Source: Paractinoplanes toevensis (lineage in GTDB: Bacteria; Actinomycetota; Actinomycetes; Mycobacteriales; Micromonosporaceae). From it: a stretch of DNA of 53,985 nucleotides. The notes beneath the pieces were generated by a model, which had not been told where the DNA came from, did not search any database, and worked only from the letters and a program-made list of their open reading frames with translations. Shown piece after piece: positions 16,395 to 25,930 of the stretch. Position 1 is the first letter of the stretch. Each line of letters begins with the position of its first letter. The stretch lies in contig NZ_BOQN01000081.1 of NCBI RefSeq assembly GCF_018332695.1, positions 1 to 53,985 on the forward strand. Reading direction: 5' to 3'. The position numbers and the translations under genes are program-made.

Positions 16395-18944
16395 TCATGG
16401 CTGACCAGCACCGCGGAACCTGGCTGCATCGTCGATCTTGTCCCAGACGCCGGCCTTGCGCCATTGGTCGTACCAGCGCCTCACGGCGGTGGACGTAACA
16501 TCGCGCAGGTCGATGTCGTTCCAGTCGCAGCGGGTGCGGACTTTCCACAGGACGGCGTCGATGACAGCGCGTTGGTCGGCGGCGTCCCAGGCGGGGTCCT
16601 CGGAGACGGGCAGCAGCGCGCGGATGTCGTGCCATGACGGGTCGGTGAGGCTGAGGTTGCGGCGGGTTCGGTAGCTGGTCAGCGCCGCGTGTAGGTCGTG
16701 CCAGAGCGGGTCGATCTCGGCGAGTTTCCTCGCCCGGTCAGAGCTGAGGGTGCCGTCGTCGAAGAGCTGGGCCTGGCGCCGGAACCAGAAGCGCAGGGAG
16801 CCGTGGGGCACGTTGATGTGACCGTGAGTCTTCTGGAAGGCGGCGAGTTCCTGCAGCTGGGTCTCCCACTGGGATTGCCGGTCTTCTTCCTGGCTGTTCC
16901 ACCGGAACCCGATCTCGTCCAGCATTTCGATCTTGGCGTCGTCGAGGCGGCCGGCACGGCGCAGAGCCATCTGCCCTCGGATCCACGTGGTCGCCAGCGA
17001 GCCGGTGGGCGTGCGCAGGTCGGTGGGGACGCGGAGGTGGCCGTACTGGCCGTGGAATTGTTTGAGCTGTTCGTAGGTTCGTTGCCAATCGACGTCGCGG
17101 CGGTTTTCGGTGCTGATCCCGATCGCGGCGAGCAACGCGATCCGTTCGGTGCTTTGTTTGTCGGCTTTCAGCTGCTGCACCTGGGTTTTGAGCCAGGTCC
17201 AGGGCCGTCACCGCACGGGTGGGCGGACCTGCCCGGTCTGTTCGTAGAGGGCCTTGAGGATGTTGTAGTTGGTCATCCACGCCTCGTCACGGCGTTGATG
17301 GCTTAGTCCGAGTTTGTGCAACGCCTGGGAGCGCTCGTCGCCGTCCGGCGCGTTTTGCAGGTATTGCTTCTGCCGGTGCCACCAATAGCCGAGTGCCAGG
17401 CCGGTGTCGGTGACGTGGTCGATGGGGATGCGCAGGTGGCCGTGTTCGCGTTGGAATGCCTGGGCGGCGCCGTAGCATTCGTCCCAGGTGCTGGTGGTTG
17501 CCCGGACGGCCTGCACGGTGATCGCGGCGGCGAAGTCTGCGTCGACATTGACCCCGGTCACCGTCAACCAGGTCGGTAACTCGGCCTCGCGGCCAACGGC
17601 AGGGGTCTTGTTGTCGGCCAGGGCGCGGCGGCGTTCGCGGAGTTCGGTGTCGAGTCGCTCGTCGTGATCGCGTAGCGCGGATAGGACTTGCCAGACGGGT
17701 TCCCAGCTGCTGCCGGACAGGGCGTCTTGCGGGGTTTGCCCTTCGGCGAGCATCAACGGGACCACGATCGTGGCGACCTTGCCAGCTTTGCCGCCGGTGC
17801 GCAGGGCTCGGCCGACTGCCTGGACCGCGTCGATCTCGCCGCGTGGGTGGGTGAAGACGACCGCGTCGACGGCTGGTACGTCGATGCCTTCGGTGAGGAC
17901 TTTGGCGTTGCTGACCAGGACCAGGTGGTCGCCGGGTTCGGCGAGCCGGCCGATCACCTGTTGCCGGGTGGCGGCGGGTTGGCTGCCGGAGACGTGCCCG
18001 GCCCATACCTCGGGTGCACGATCGGGCATCAGCCGGGCGGTGGCCGGGAGTGTCGCCGCCCAGGCTTGGGCGTCGGCGACCCGTGGGTGGTAGCTGATCG
18101 CCCGGCGGGCCCCGAATTGGGCCATGGTCTTGAGCACGGCGATCTGGGTCGCCACGACGGCGGCGGGCATCGGCCGGCCGCCGACCTGGACGGCCGCGTT
18201 GCGGTCGTGGGTGAGGCGGTGGACCTCGTCGCTGGTGACGACGGGGACCACGATCCGGTAGTCGGCCAGCAACCCCAGTTCGATCGCCTGGGCGAACGTC
18301 AACCGGTAGGACACTTTGCCGAAAACGGTGGGATCGTCCATGGAGACGTGGTCGTCTGACTTGCGTTTGGAGATCTTCGGCGTCGCGGTCATGTAGATCC
18401 GGCGGGCGGCCGGGATGTGCTTGTCGTCGTGCACGATTTGCCACGGGCCGCCGGCATGGCCGGCAGAGCGGTGGGCCTCGTCAACGACCGCCACGTCCCA
18501 GCCGGCCAGACCGAGGCGGTGGGCCTCGCCGACAACAGGCAAGGACATGTAGGTGGAGAACACCGCGGCGTTTTTGCGAGAGCCGGCCACGTCGGCGAGC
18601 AGCTGTGCGCTGGTCGACACGACGACCTGGTCCGCGACGTCGTGCAGCTCGTGCTGCTGGGTGACCGTCGCGTCGCAGCACATCGCGATCACGGTGAGGG
18701 CCGGGCCCGCTGCCGCGGCCAGGTAGACGGGCAGGGTTTGCCGGAGTAACTCGATCGTGGGCAGCACCACGAGGATGCGCCCGGAGCCCGGCAGCCGGCC
18801 GACGGTGGCAGCGCCGATACGCGTTTTGCCGGTGCCGCACGCGGCGACCATGGTCGTGCGGCCGCCACTACGGACCGCGGCCGCGAGCGCGTCGACCGCG
18901 TCGACCTGATGCGGCCACAGCGACGCCCCTTTAGCAGGACTCAT
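16395..18944 (-). pseudogene. Helicase with helicase-associated repeats, interrupted by in-frame TGA
   Basis: One reading frame of 850 codons is broken by a single TGA at 17208-17210. The first 578 residues form a superfamily 2 helicase: Walker A CGTGKT at 36-41, DEAH at 155-158, MTATPK near 185, then NAKVLTEGIDVPAVDAVV and QAVGRALR in the second RecA-like domain. Helicase-associated repeats of the HGHLRIPIDHVTDTGLALG type begin near residue 505 and continue after the stop (HGQYGHLRVP, THGHINVP). The TGA falls inside a repeat and sits in a CGGTGACGG context, so a CGA-to-TGA change is plausible. ATG 18944 has GGAG upstream. A truncated helicase plus re-initiation at GTG 17180 (261 residues) is possible. 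Confidence 0.8.
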
Positions 18945-18954
18945 GACGTGCTCC

Positions 18955-18974
18955 GTCCGTCCGCGAGGACGGAC
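18955..18974 (-). promoter_or_regulatory. Hairpin just upstream of helicase start
   Basis: A perfect 8-bp stem with a four-base loop lies 10 bases upstream of the helicase ATG (18944), abutting its GGAG ribosome binding site, and about four bases after the end of the upstream frame at 18978. It could hinder initiation or mark the end of the upstream message. Confidence 0.45.
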
Positions 18975-18977
18975 AGA

Positions 18978-19698
18978 TCATCGGAGAAGGCATTCGGATC
19001 GGTCGCGAGCAGTGATGGAGCAGAACGCACGGGCAACTCCGCACAGGAAAGTGTGGTCGATGGGTTCGAGGTGCTCGGTTGACGGGGCGGCGGTACTCGA
19101 CGATCCGGCCCCGGCCACCGGCCGTGAGTGAGCAAGCGGCCCGTAATGGTGAGTCGCACGTCTACCGTCGCGTCGCCGATGCCGGGAACGTGCCGTGCCG
19201 GTCGCTGTTGGCGTCGTCCTGGCCGTGCAACTGCACGGATCCCGGGTTTGCCCCGTCTGGTGCCGGTGCCTGCGGCGGGCCAAGGTGGCGGTGATCGTTC
19301 CGATCATCGCTACGACGATCGTGATCATGTCCAGCGCGATGCCGGTCGGGTCCGGGCCTGGGCCGGTCACGGTGGTGGTGGCAGTTGCGGCCACGGCGAA
19401 GGCGAGCCGACGCCACGCGGTTCGTACGGCCCGCCGCATCGTCCGGGTCGGGGTGGTGGCCGCGGACTATTCGGGCCAGCGCCGCTGCGGCGGCGAGATA
19501 GCCTGGCAGGCCCAGCAGTGAGCTACCGGCGAGGACCGCAAACGGCGCGGCGTCGGCGGCGCTCCCCCACCCGCGCAGGTATTCGTCGACGACTGCCGCA
19601 CCGCGCGTGATCAGCGCGATGCCGCGGGCGAGCAGCATGACGCTGGCGCCGGCCATGGCGGACGCTTTCCACCGGTCCCGGCCGTTGACACCGCTCAC
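18978..19698 (-). pseudogene. Small membrane protein, reading frame switches
   Basis: From GTG 19698 a frame encodes about 85 residues of membrane-like sequence (ASVMLLARGIALITRGAAVV, then LAGSSLLGLPGYLAAAAALA). Its codon use then collapses near 19440. At the same point another frame opens with ATG 19439 and encodes AFAVAATATTTV and ALDMITIVVAMIGTITATLA, ending at 18978 just before the helicase. The two could be halves of one three- or four-helix protein broken by an indel, or two overlapping genes. The family is not recognised. Confidence 0.45.
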
Positions 19699-19987
19699 CG
19701 AACCGCCTGCGGGGCCATATTGGGCGTCGGCAGGGCTGCTGGGTCGGGCTGGACCCGTCGTGCGGACGGGTTCGGCAGCATCTGGCGGGGCCGGTGAGAA
19801 GAGGCAGTCAGCCGACCGGTTGGCCGGCAGGTCCGCTGAGTCAGCCGCCTGGCGGAACAGAGCAGAAGGTGGCCGGGGCGGTGCAACCGCATGGCCGGTG
19901 AGGTGTTGCCGCATCCGACGGCGATCACTTTGGCGGCCCTTTGGCCGCAGCCGTGATCGGCACGTCTCCGGCGCTTGGGTTGGGTGG

Positions 19988-20926
19988 TCATGCGACGGTA
20001 GGCAGGTCGATGTCGGCAGTGACGAGGCGGTGGTCGGACGGCCAGCGGTCACCCTCGGGCAGGTGGACCTTGTAGCTGGCCGGGATCACGTACGGGCGCA
20101 TAGCCTCGTTGGCGAGCAGGTAGTCGATAAGCAGGCCGCCGCCTTCGCCGGGCTTCGGGTTGACGGTCGGCAGCAGCTGCTGTTCGGGATGTTCGCGCCA
20201 GGCGAGTTCGGCTACAGCGTGGTAGCCGCTGCCGCCGACCCGGCGCTGCCGGGCGGGGTCCCAGCGGCCGATGAGGTGGTCGACGGCGTCGGTGTCGGGC
20301 ACCCACCGGCCCTCGGGGGTGCCGTCGTCGGTCCATCGGCCTTTGTGGGTTTTTGCGTGCCAGTCCGCGGCGTGCCAGTCGCGTTGCGGGAGGTGGTCTC
20401 CACTGGCGCTTGAGTTCAGGTCGCCGCCGCCGATGACTGGCAGTGGGTCGGTGCCGTACCGGTCGAGCAGCCCGGCCTCCTGGCGGCGAATCTGCCCGGA
20501 TCGTGGGTCGAAGTGCGCCACCCAGGCCAGGAACTCGAAGCGAACATCCGGCATGACGCTGCTAGCGGTGACCGCGAACCGGGCAACGTTGCGCTGGTCG
20601 TCGAAGACGTCCGGGTCGGACGGACAAGGCCAGCCACGCACGGTCAGCAGATCGGCGCGATAGAAAATCGCGGGTGGGATCGGCCCGCGGTCCAGGGTGC
20701 CGGGCAACCCGATGTACGGCACTCGCAGGACGTCGCTGAGCGCCTCAGCAGCCGCGAACAAACCCCTCTGCCCCTGGCCGCGATAGCCCTTGGCCTCGCA
20801 ATACAGCACCACGGCGGGCGCGCGGTCGAGCAGGGCGAAGGCCTCCTGCAGGCCCTTCATGTCGAACCCGTGGCCGCTCCGGTTTCCGCCGGACTGGTAG
20901 TTGAACGTCGCCACCTTCAAGATCAT
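19988..20926 (-). CDS. Endonuclease/exonuclease/phosphatase-family protein
   Basis: Protein of 312 residues with the EEP fold (DNase I/AP endonuclease/phosphatase). It begins MILKVATFNYQSGG, matching the family's N-terminal strand with Asn. VIGGGDLNS carries the catalytic Asp-Asn, and RWPSDHRLV near the end carries the SDH active-site histidine. The expected glutamate is in VLYCEAKG. Start is ATG 20926 with GAAGGAA upstream; a longer frame to 21061 has no such site. Substrate may be DNA, RNA or a phospho-small molecule. It lies 270 bases after the CU044_5270-like gene. Confidence 0.8.
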   Translation of the reverse strand: MILKVATFNYQSGGNRSGHGFDMKGLQEAFALLDRAPAVVLYCEAKGYRGQGQRGLFAAAEALSDVLRVPYIGLPGTLDRGPIPPAIFYRADLLTVRGWPCPSDPDVFDDQRNVARFAVTASSVMPDVRFEFLAWVAHFDPRSGQIRRQEAGLLDRYGTDPLPVIGGGDLNSSASGDHLPQRDWHAADWHAKTHKGRWTDDGTPEGRWVPDTDAVDHLIGRWDPARQRRVGGSGYHAVAELAWREHPEQQLLPTVNPKPGEGGGLLIDYLLANEAMRPYVIPASYKVHLPEGDRWPSDHRLVTADIDLPTVA

Positions 20927-21197
20927 TTGCGAGTTCCTTCGTGAAGGACCACCCAGCGGACTGGTCGGCTGGTGCGGTCGACTCCCCGTCGGATGGCAGA
21001 ACGCAAAGGTGCCGGTCCTGACGCAGATCGCCTCGGACGGGCACAGGTGATCACGGTGCACCGGCCAAGTCGGCCAGCGCCTGGAGTGGCGGCGAGGTTT
21101 GCGCGGAGTACGCGATGGCGATGGCGGCCCGCAGCCGCACCGAAGGTCTTGGTGACCATCTGGTCCGGGAGAAGGGGTCGCGTGGCGTCCGGGGTCG

Positions 21198-22166
21198 TCA
21201 TCGCTGCTGCACGGTGTCGGTGTGGCCGCGCGCGACGAACAGGGTGTAGGAGACGACGGCGGGCTTACTGATGCCTAGGGCGCCGGGATCGCGGAGCGCG
21301 GCTTGCTCGTGGGCGAGCAGATGACCGCTGGCTGGGTCGATGATCAGCAGTTCCCGCTCGACGCTGTTGTCGCTGGTGGCGGAGACCGCGACGCCGGTAC
21401 GGCCGGCGCGGTCGACGACCGTGCCTTGGTAGGTGAGGCCGTTGGTGTCGGCCAAGGCGCGTAGGAGGGCGGCGCGGGAGGGCGGGGTGGGTGTCTGCCA
21501 TTGGTTGAGGTCGGCGAGAGCGGTCAGCGCTGCCCGAGGGCCGCCGGCCGCAGTGTTCCTGGCCAGGCAGGTGGTCGCCTGGGTCGGGTCGGTGGCTGCT
21601 GGGTCGGGGGTGGCCGGGCTGGTGCCGGGCGGAAACGAGTCGTCGCTGGGCGGGTTGTCGGTGGCCGGGGTGCGGGTGGTGACCGCGATCGACCGGCCGG
21701 AGCCGTTGTCGGCCAGCCAATGCTCGTACTGCGTTACCGCTGGGGTCAGCTCGGTGCGGCCGCCACTCGCGTGGCTGTCGAGCGCCCATTGCCGCAGCTG
21801 TACGTACGCGTACCGGCCGGGGCCGTCGCAGAGCCCGGTGGTGATGCCCGCGGCGATGTCCCGAAGTTGGTCCCGAGCTGGCTGTGTAGGGGCGGCCAGC
21901 GCGGTGGGTGCCGCAGCGGGCCAGTCGGCGAGGTCTCGTAGGTGGTGCAGGGTGAGCGGATTCGGCGGTGCGCAGGCGCCGGGACCGGCTGGCACGGCGC
22001 CGGTTGGCGGGCCGAACACGGTGTCCTCAGCGGCGGCAGGCCGCGCGGTCAGGCTGAGCCGGGCTACAACCGCGGCCCCGAGCAGTACGAGCGCGACGGT
22101 GATCGCCAGGTAGAGCGCGGGGCGCCAGCGGCGCGGCCGCTGCTGCGGCTGCGGGGTTTCGGTCAT
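21198..22166 (-). CDS. CU044_5270-like membrane-anchored protein
   Basis: Protein of 322 residues. A basic N-terminus (RPRRWRP) is followed by one membrane helix at about 18-36 (LYLAITVALVLLGAAVVA), so most of the chain should lie outside the membrane. WALDSHASGGRTELTPAVTQ and a C-terminal block with DRAGRTGVAVSATSD, ELLIIDPASGHLLAHE recall the actinobacterial CU044_5270 family, often next to sigma factors; none is seen here. The middle is Thr/Pro/Asp-rich and probably flexible. GGAG lies six bases before ATG 22166, which overlaps the MucR-like stop by four bases. Confidence 0.65.
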   Translation of the reverse strand: MTETPQPQQRPRRWRPALYLAITVALVLLGAAVVARLSLTARPAAAEDTVFGPPTGAVPAGPGACAPPNPLTLHHLRDLADWPAAAPTALAAPTQPARDQLRDIAAGITTGLCDGPGRYAYVQLRQWALDSHASGGRTELTPAVTQYEHWLADNGSGRSIAVTTRTPATDNPPSDDSFPPGTSPATPDPAATDPTQATTCLARNTAAGGPRAALTALADLNQWQTPTPPSRAALLRALADTNGLTYQGTVVDRAGRTGVAVSATSDNSVERELLIIDPASGHLLAHEQAALRDPGALGISKPAVVSYTLFVARGHTDTVQQR

Positions 22167-23116
22167 CGTGTTCTCCGGGTCGTTACGGCGGGGCGGGGTT
22201 CGGTTGGGGCTGGCCGGCGGCCCGTGAGCACTCGTTCGGCCGGTTCGTCGCAGGTCGGCGCCGGGGCCGCCGGTCGCTGCGGGCTTGGCCGTTGTTGCAG
22301 GCGATCGTGGTAGTCGGCGACGGACAGGCCGTGGGCGTCGCGCACATGCCCGGCCAGCTGGGGTTGGGTGGTTTCGCAGAGCTGGCAGCGGCGGGCGTCG
22401 CGGGCGGTGGAGTGGACACCGAACGTGCGGCGCCAGTGTTTTACCTGGTCACCGGTCTGCCCGAGCAAAGCACCAACCTGTTTGATCGTCAGGTGCGTGG
22501 TGCGGCGGACCAGGTCTTCCAGGCCGGCGTAGCCGCGGGTTCGAGCGCGGGCGTCGAGGGCGGCACGGACAGCGTTGCCGCGGGCGCGGTTGCGGTCGGC
22601 GGTGGCTTCACTGAGCGCGGCCTCATACTGCGAGCGCGGGCGTTTACCGCCGACCATCGGGGTGTCCGGGGCGAGGCCGTGCCGCGTTCGGTAGGTGCGG
22701 CTGTCCATGCCGTGTGTCCGGGCAACGTGCTGGCGGAGGCTGGCACGTCGCCGCCCGCACTCGCGGCACACCAGCAACCCGTCGTCTGGCTCGCCACCCG
22801 CGGCTGCCCGTACCACCGCCAGCACCGCAGCGCCGGGCGGCACCGCTCCGCCGCCCGGCACTGCGACGTCGTACCGAGTCGTCGCGCCGGTGACCTGGCC
22901 GGTTGCGACGGTGTGCTCGCGGTGCGGCCAACCTCCGGCGTCGAGAGCCGGCCGAGCCGTCGTGGTGGCGACGCTCAGGTCGGACTGCCGACCGGTTGCC
23001 GGTGGCCGGATAGTGCCTGGCATCGCGGGGCGTCTCGTCGTCTCCCGCAGGCCGGTGGCCAGCGACGCGCGCCTCGCGGTGGACAGGATGTGGCCAGGCA
23101 CCAGAGCCTCAATCAT
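22163..23116 (-). CDS. MucR/Ros-type zinc-finger protein
   Basis: Protein of 317 residues. A long Arg/Ala-rich N-terminus precedes the finger CRECGRRRASLRQHVARTHG, followed by MDSRTYRTRHGLAPDTPMVG. This matches the MucR/Ros pattern (C-x2-C, H-x4-H, then GM..EYR..WGL..D.PMV). A second C2H2-like finger, CQLCETTQPQLAGHVRDAHG, lies near residue 245, with a helix-turn-helix-like stretch HLTIKQVGALLGQTGDQVKH between them. MucR proteins repress transcription by binding AT-rich DNA. Start ATG 23116 has GAGGTGA upstream. It overlaps the membrane-protein gene downstream. Confidence 0.75.
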   Translation of the reverse strand: MIEALVPGHILSTARRASLATGLRETTRRPAMPGTIRPPATGRQSDLSVATTTARPALDAGGWPHREHTVATGQVTGATTRYDVAVPGGGAVPPGAAVLAVVRAAAGGEPDDGLLVCRECGRRRASLRQHVARTHGMDSRTYRTRHGLAPDTPMVGGKRPRSQYEAALSEATADRNRARGNAVRAALDARARTRGYAGLEDLVRRTTHLTIKQVGALLGQTGDQVKHWRRTFGVHSTARDARRCQLCETTQPQLAGHVRDAHGLSVADYHDRLQQRPSPQRPAAPAPTCDEPAERVLTGRRPAPTEPRPAVTTRRTR

Positions 23117-23228
23117 GAAAAGTCACCTCATATCCGGCTCGTTATGGACGCGCGGCGGCTATGGGTCAGGGCCGCTAGGCCCCGGTGTCGCGAATTGGTG
23201 TGCCGCGTCGCTGGTTACGGAGAGCTGG

Positions 23229-24020
23229 TCAGCTGGTTTTGCGGGCGAGACCGCCGTGCACGTTGACCTGTTCCTTCTTGGTCTGTTCGTCGGGTCGCCA
23301 TTGGTTGACCTCGACGACCGGTTCGAGCAGGGTCAGACCGCCGACGGTCAGTAGCTCGTTGACCTCGGCGACGGTGCGGGCCGCGAACGGGCCGTGCGCG
23401 GCGCTGCCCGCCGCGTTGTCGATCGAGGCCTCGATCAGCGGATCGTCGATGCCGTCGCGGGTGAAGTGCGAGATCGCGACAACGCTGCCGGCAGGCAGTC
23501 CGGCAGCCAGTCGGGCGACGATCTGCTGCGCTTCGGCCAGGTCCTCGATGAAGTGCAGGACGGCGACGAGCAGCACGGCGACGGGCCGGGTGAAGTCGAG
23601 TGTTTCGCGGGCGGCGGCGAGGATGCGGTCGGTGTCGCGCATGTCCGCGTCGACGTAGGCGGTGGCGCCTTGCGCAGTGCTGGTCATCAGCGCGCGGGCG
23701 TGGGTCATAACGAGCGGATCGTTGTCGACGTACACGACTCGCGCCGCCGGGTTGAGCCGCTGGGCGACCTCATGGACGTTGGGTTCCATCGGTATACCGA
23801 CACCGATGTCCACGATCTGGGTGATCCCCAGATCGGCGACCACATGCCGCACGCCGCGATGCATCCACTCCCGGTTGCCTCGGACATCCGGGATGATCTG
23901 CGGATAGATTTTCGTGATCGCGTCGCCGGATTCCCGGTCGACCGCGAAGTTGTCCTTGCCGCCGAGCCAGTAGTTGTACCGGCGGGCCGAGTGGACCACG
24001 CTGGTGTCGAGTTCGTTCAT
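23229..24020 (-). CDS. DUF574-type SAM-dependent methyltransferase
   Basis: Protein of 263 residues matching the actinobacterial DUF574 methyltransferases. The N-terminal block SARRYNYWLGGKDNFAVDR, then NREWMHRGVRH, motif I IVDIGVGIPME with NVHEVAQ, VVYVDNDPLV, and a late motif VAVLLVAVLHFIED, are all in place. Members are numerous in actinomycetes and their substrates are mostly unknown. It starts with ATGA overlap after the helical 256-residue protein, making it the last gene of the permease/decarboxylase operon. It may modify the operon's product. A decayed relative lies at 33992-34318. Confidence 0.85.
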   Translation of the reverse strand: MNELDTSVVHSARRYNYWLGGKDNFAVDRESGDAITKIYPQIIPDVRGNREWMHRGVRHVVADLGITQIVDIGVGIPMEPNVHEVAQRLNPAARVVYVDNDPLVMTHARALMTSTAQGATAYVDADMRDTDRILAAARETLDFTRPVAVLLVAVLHFIEDLAEAQQIVARLAAGLPAGSVVAISHFTRDGIDDPLIEASIDNAAGSAAHGPFAARTVAEVNELLTVGGLTLLEPVVEVNQWRPDEQTKKEQVNVHGGLARKTS

Positions 24021-24787
24021 GGCGTGGCCTGTCCTGCCCCAGGGGCGGTCATCGTGGTGTGGTCGGGTAGCGGAGGGCGGCAGGTATGTCTGCCTGGCCG
24101 GGCGGTGACCCGCGAGCGCAGGTATCCGTACGCGGGGTGGTCGAGATCGGGGTGCAGCAGGCCACCGGGTGACGGCTGCAGCGCCCTGGTCAGCAAGGGG
24201 ACGGCTTCGGAGGGCGTGCGGCAGCGGCTGCTCATCGCGGACGCGCCGGCGAGGAGCATCCCGGCGAACGTCGCCGCGGCCTGGTGGTGGGCGCTGGTGA
24301 TCGTGTCGTCGAGCAGGTCGAGGGCGTGGGTGCAGCCGCCCGTCTGGTAGGCGTGTACGGCGGTGATCGCCTCGGCCAGCAGAACCCGCCGGTGGTCGCC
24401 ACAGGCCGGGGCGAGGCTGGCGAACAGCACCACATCGTCCTCGGCGCCCGGATCGGTGGTGGTGCAGGCGATGTCGGCGGCGATCTGCGCGGCCAGCAGC
24501 AGCCTGTCGGCGTCGACGGGTCGTTCCTGGCGGGCCGCGTCGACGGCGGCGCGGGCGTGCGCGTGTGCGGTGGTGCGTTGGCCGAGGCGCAGATGCAGTT
24601 CTGCGCGCAGCGCGTTGCGCAGTACCGGGTCGACGACGCTGTTGGAGTGGATGACCCGCACGGCGAGCCGCGGCAGCTCGAGCAGCGAGCCGCGTAGCCG
24701 TTCCGGGATGCTTGTGCCGCCGTGGGGAAGGGGTAGTTGCCAGACGTCGCTGGGCGGCGTCGGAGATTGCCCGGTCAACCTGATCAT
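24017..24787 (-). CDS. Helical TPR-like hypothetical protein
   Basis: Protein of 256 residues, mostly helical with repeated Ala/Leu pairs (LRAELHLRLGQRTTAHAHAR, AAQIAADIACTT, LLDDTITSAHHQAAATFAGM). It resembles the TPR half of actinobacterial XRE regulators without the DNA-binding part. Start and stop both overlap neighbours by four bases. It may be a protein-interaction partner of the 273-residue protein upstream; the two could be halves of an ancestral regulator. Function is not known. Confidence 0.65.
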   Translation of the reverse strand: MIRLTGQSPTPPSDVWQLPLPHGGTSIPERLRGSLLELPRLAVRVIHSNSVVDPVLRNALRAELHLRLGQRTTAHAHARAAVDAARQERPVDADRLLLAAQIAADIACTTTDPGAEDDVVLFASLAPACGDHRRVLLAEAITAVHAYQTGGCTHALDLLDDTITSAHHQAAATFAGMLLAGASAMSSRCRTPSEAVPLLTRALQPSPGGLLHPDLDHPAYGYLRSRVTARPGRHTCRPPLPDHTTMTAPGAGQATP

Positions 24788-25605
24788 CGGCGGTCCTCCG
24801 TCGTAGCCGATCCTGCGCTGCCGTGTTCGGGCCGATCCCGCGACGAGCGGGCAGGGGCGCTGCCGGCGGGGTCGAGCAGGCCGGCCCAGACCTGTTCCCG
24901 GTTGGCCTGATCAGCCAGGGGTGGGGGTGGTTGGTGCAGGCAGCGGGCGGGGTGGGTGGTTTCGGTCAGCGCCAGCCAGCGGGCTGCGGTCCGGCGTGCG
25001 TCGTCGTCCAGCCCGGCCAGCACGTCCGGGTAGGTGCACAGCAGCCGAACTGCTCGGCTGGTCTGTCCGCAGCCGGCGGCGATCACCGCCGAGGTCAGCA
25101 CGACGATCTGATCCGCCCGGATGGTGCTGGCGCGGGACTCGGCTGCCCATGCAGCAAATATGTTCCGGGACTGTTGGTCGGCGAGGTCGCAGGATCCGTC
25201 GGTGTGTAAGGCCGCGGCGAGACTGCATTGGTGGATCAGGAGGTCGGCCGGGTCGCCGAGCTCGCGGGCGACGTCCACGCGTTGTTCGCAGACGCGGACC
25301 ACGTCGGTGCTCAGCCCTTGCTCGGCCAGGACCCGCCGGTAGACGGTGGCGACCGTCCGCCACAGCGGATGCAGCCGTCCGGTGAGGGTTTCCGCGCTGC
25401 GGTACGCCCAGCGTCCCCAGAGCAGCCGTTCCTCCGGATCACCCGTCCCTCCGCGCAGCCACGTCAGGGCTGCGGCGATCAGGTCGTAGTCCGGGGCTGC
25501 GGTGATCGGATCGTGGCCGGCCAGAGTCGCGGCGATGTCGCCCAACGATGACGCGTGGGGGTCAGCGGCGGGTCCGGTCGGTCCGGTCCGCTGCGGCCCG
25601 GTCAC
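24784..25605 (-). CDS. Helical hypothetical protein, TPR-like
   Basis: Protein of 273 residues. Blocks such as LLWGRWAYRSAETLTGRLHP, VYRRVLAEQGLSTDVVRVCE and DLLIHQCSLAAALHTDG are typical of the TPR-like C-terminal halves of actinobacterial XRE regulators. Start is GTG 25605: GGAGG lies six bases upstream, while the in-frame start at 25707 would add a low-complexity arginine/proline stretch. It is followed directly by the 256-residue helical gene (four-base overlap). Confidence 0.7.
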   Translation of the reverse strand: MTGPQRTGPTGPAADPHASSLGDIAATLAGHDPITAAPDYDLIAAALTWLRGGTGDPEERLLWGRWAYRSAETLTGRLHPLWRTVATVYRRVLAEQGLSTDVVRVCEQRVDVARELGDPADLLIHQCSLAAALHTDGSCDLADQQSRNIFAAWAAESRASTIRADQIVVLTSAVIAAGCGQTSRAVRLLCTYPDVLAGLDDDARRTAARWLALTETTHPARCLHQPPPPLADQANREQVWAGLLDPAGSAPARSSRDRPEHGSAGSATTEDRR

Positions 25606-25690
25606 CGCACGCCTCCGTGGCCTCGGACCGGCGCTGCGCGCCGATGGTGGCGGCGCCCGGGCGTGGGTGGCCGGGTGGTCATCGCCCCCC

Positions 25691-25786
25691 TCAGAACAAT
25701 GACGCACCCGGCCAGCGGGACAGCCCCATGCCGAAGCCGTCCCACATCACGGCGGGCGGACCGCCGAGCGTGCCGCCGCTCGCCAT
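25691..25786 (-). CDS. Candidate small peptide ORF
   Basis: A 31-codon frame at ATG 25786 encodes MASGGTLGGPPAVM followed by WDGFGMGLSRWPGASLF. Twenty-eight of 31 codons end in G or C, a stronger coding signal than any other frame here. The peptide has a Gly-rich front and an aromatic C-terminus with two Trp and two Phe, like a precursor peptide. It has no Shine-Dalgarno and sits between the hairpin at 25804-25845 and the 273-residue gene. A longer 110-codon frame (25602-25934) overlaps it, with neat four-base overlaps at both ends but poorer codon use. Confidence 0.4.
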   Translation of the reverse strand: MASGGTLGGPPAVMWDGFGMGLSRWPGASLF

Positions 25787-25803
25787 CGCGCCGGTGGGGG
25801 GAG

Positions 25804-25845
25804 CCGGTCGGGGCGGGCAGCGGGTGTGCTGCCTGCCCCGACCGG
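25804..25845 (-). terminator. 18-bp hairpin after the decarboxylase gene
   Basis: Arms 25804-25821 and 25828-25845 pair over 18 bases with one mismatch and a six-base loop. It lies 86 bases downstream of the decarboxylase stop. There is no T-run, so it may be a processing or attenuation structure rather than a classic terminator; GC-rich actinomycetes often use such stems at 3' ends. Confidence 0.55.
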
Positions 25846-25930
25846 GCCGGCCGCGCTATATCGGGGGGAACCAGCGGCCGGACAGGGCAAAGACTGGTGA
25901 GACCGGCGGTCGCCGGTGGCGTGCCCGCGG

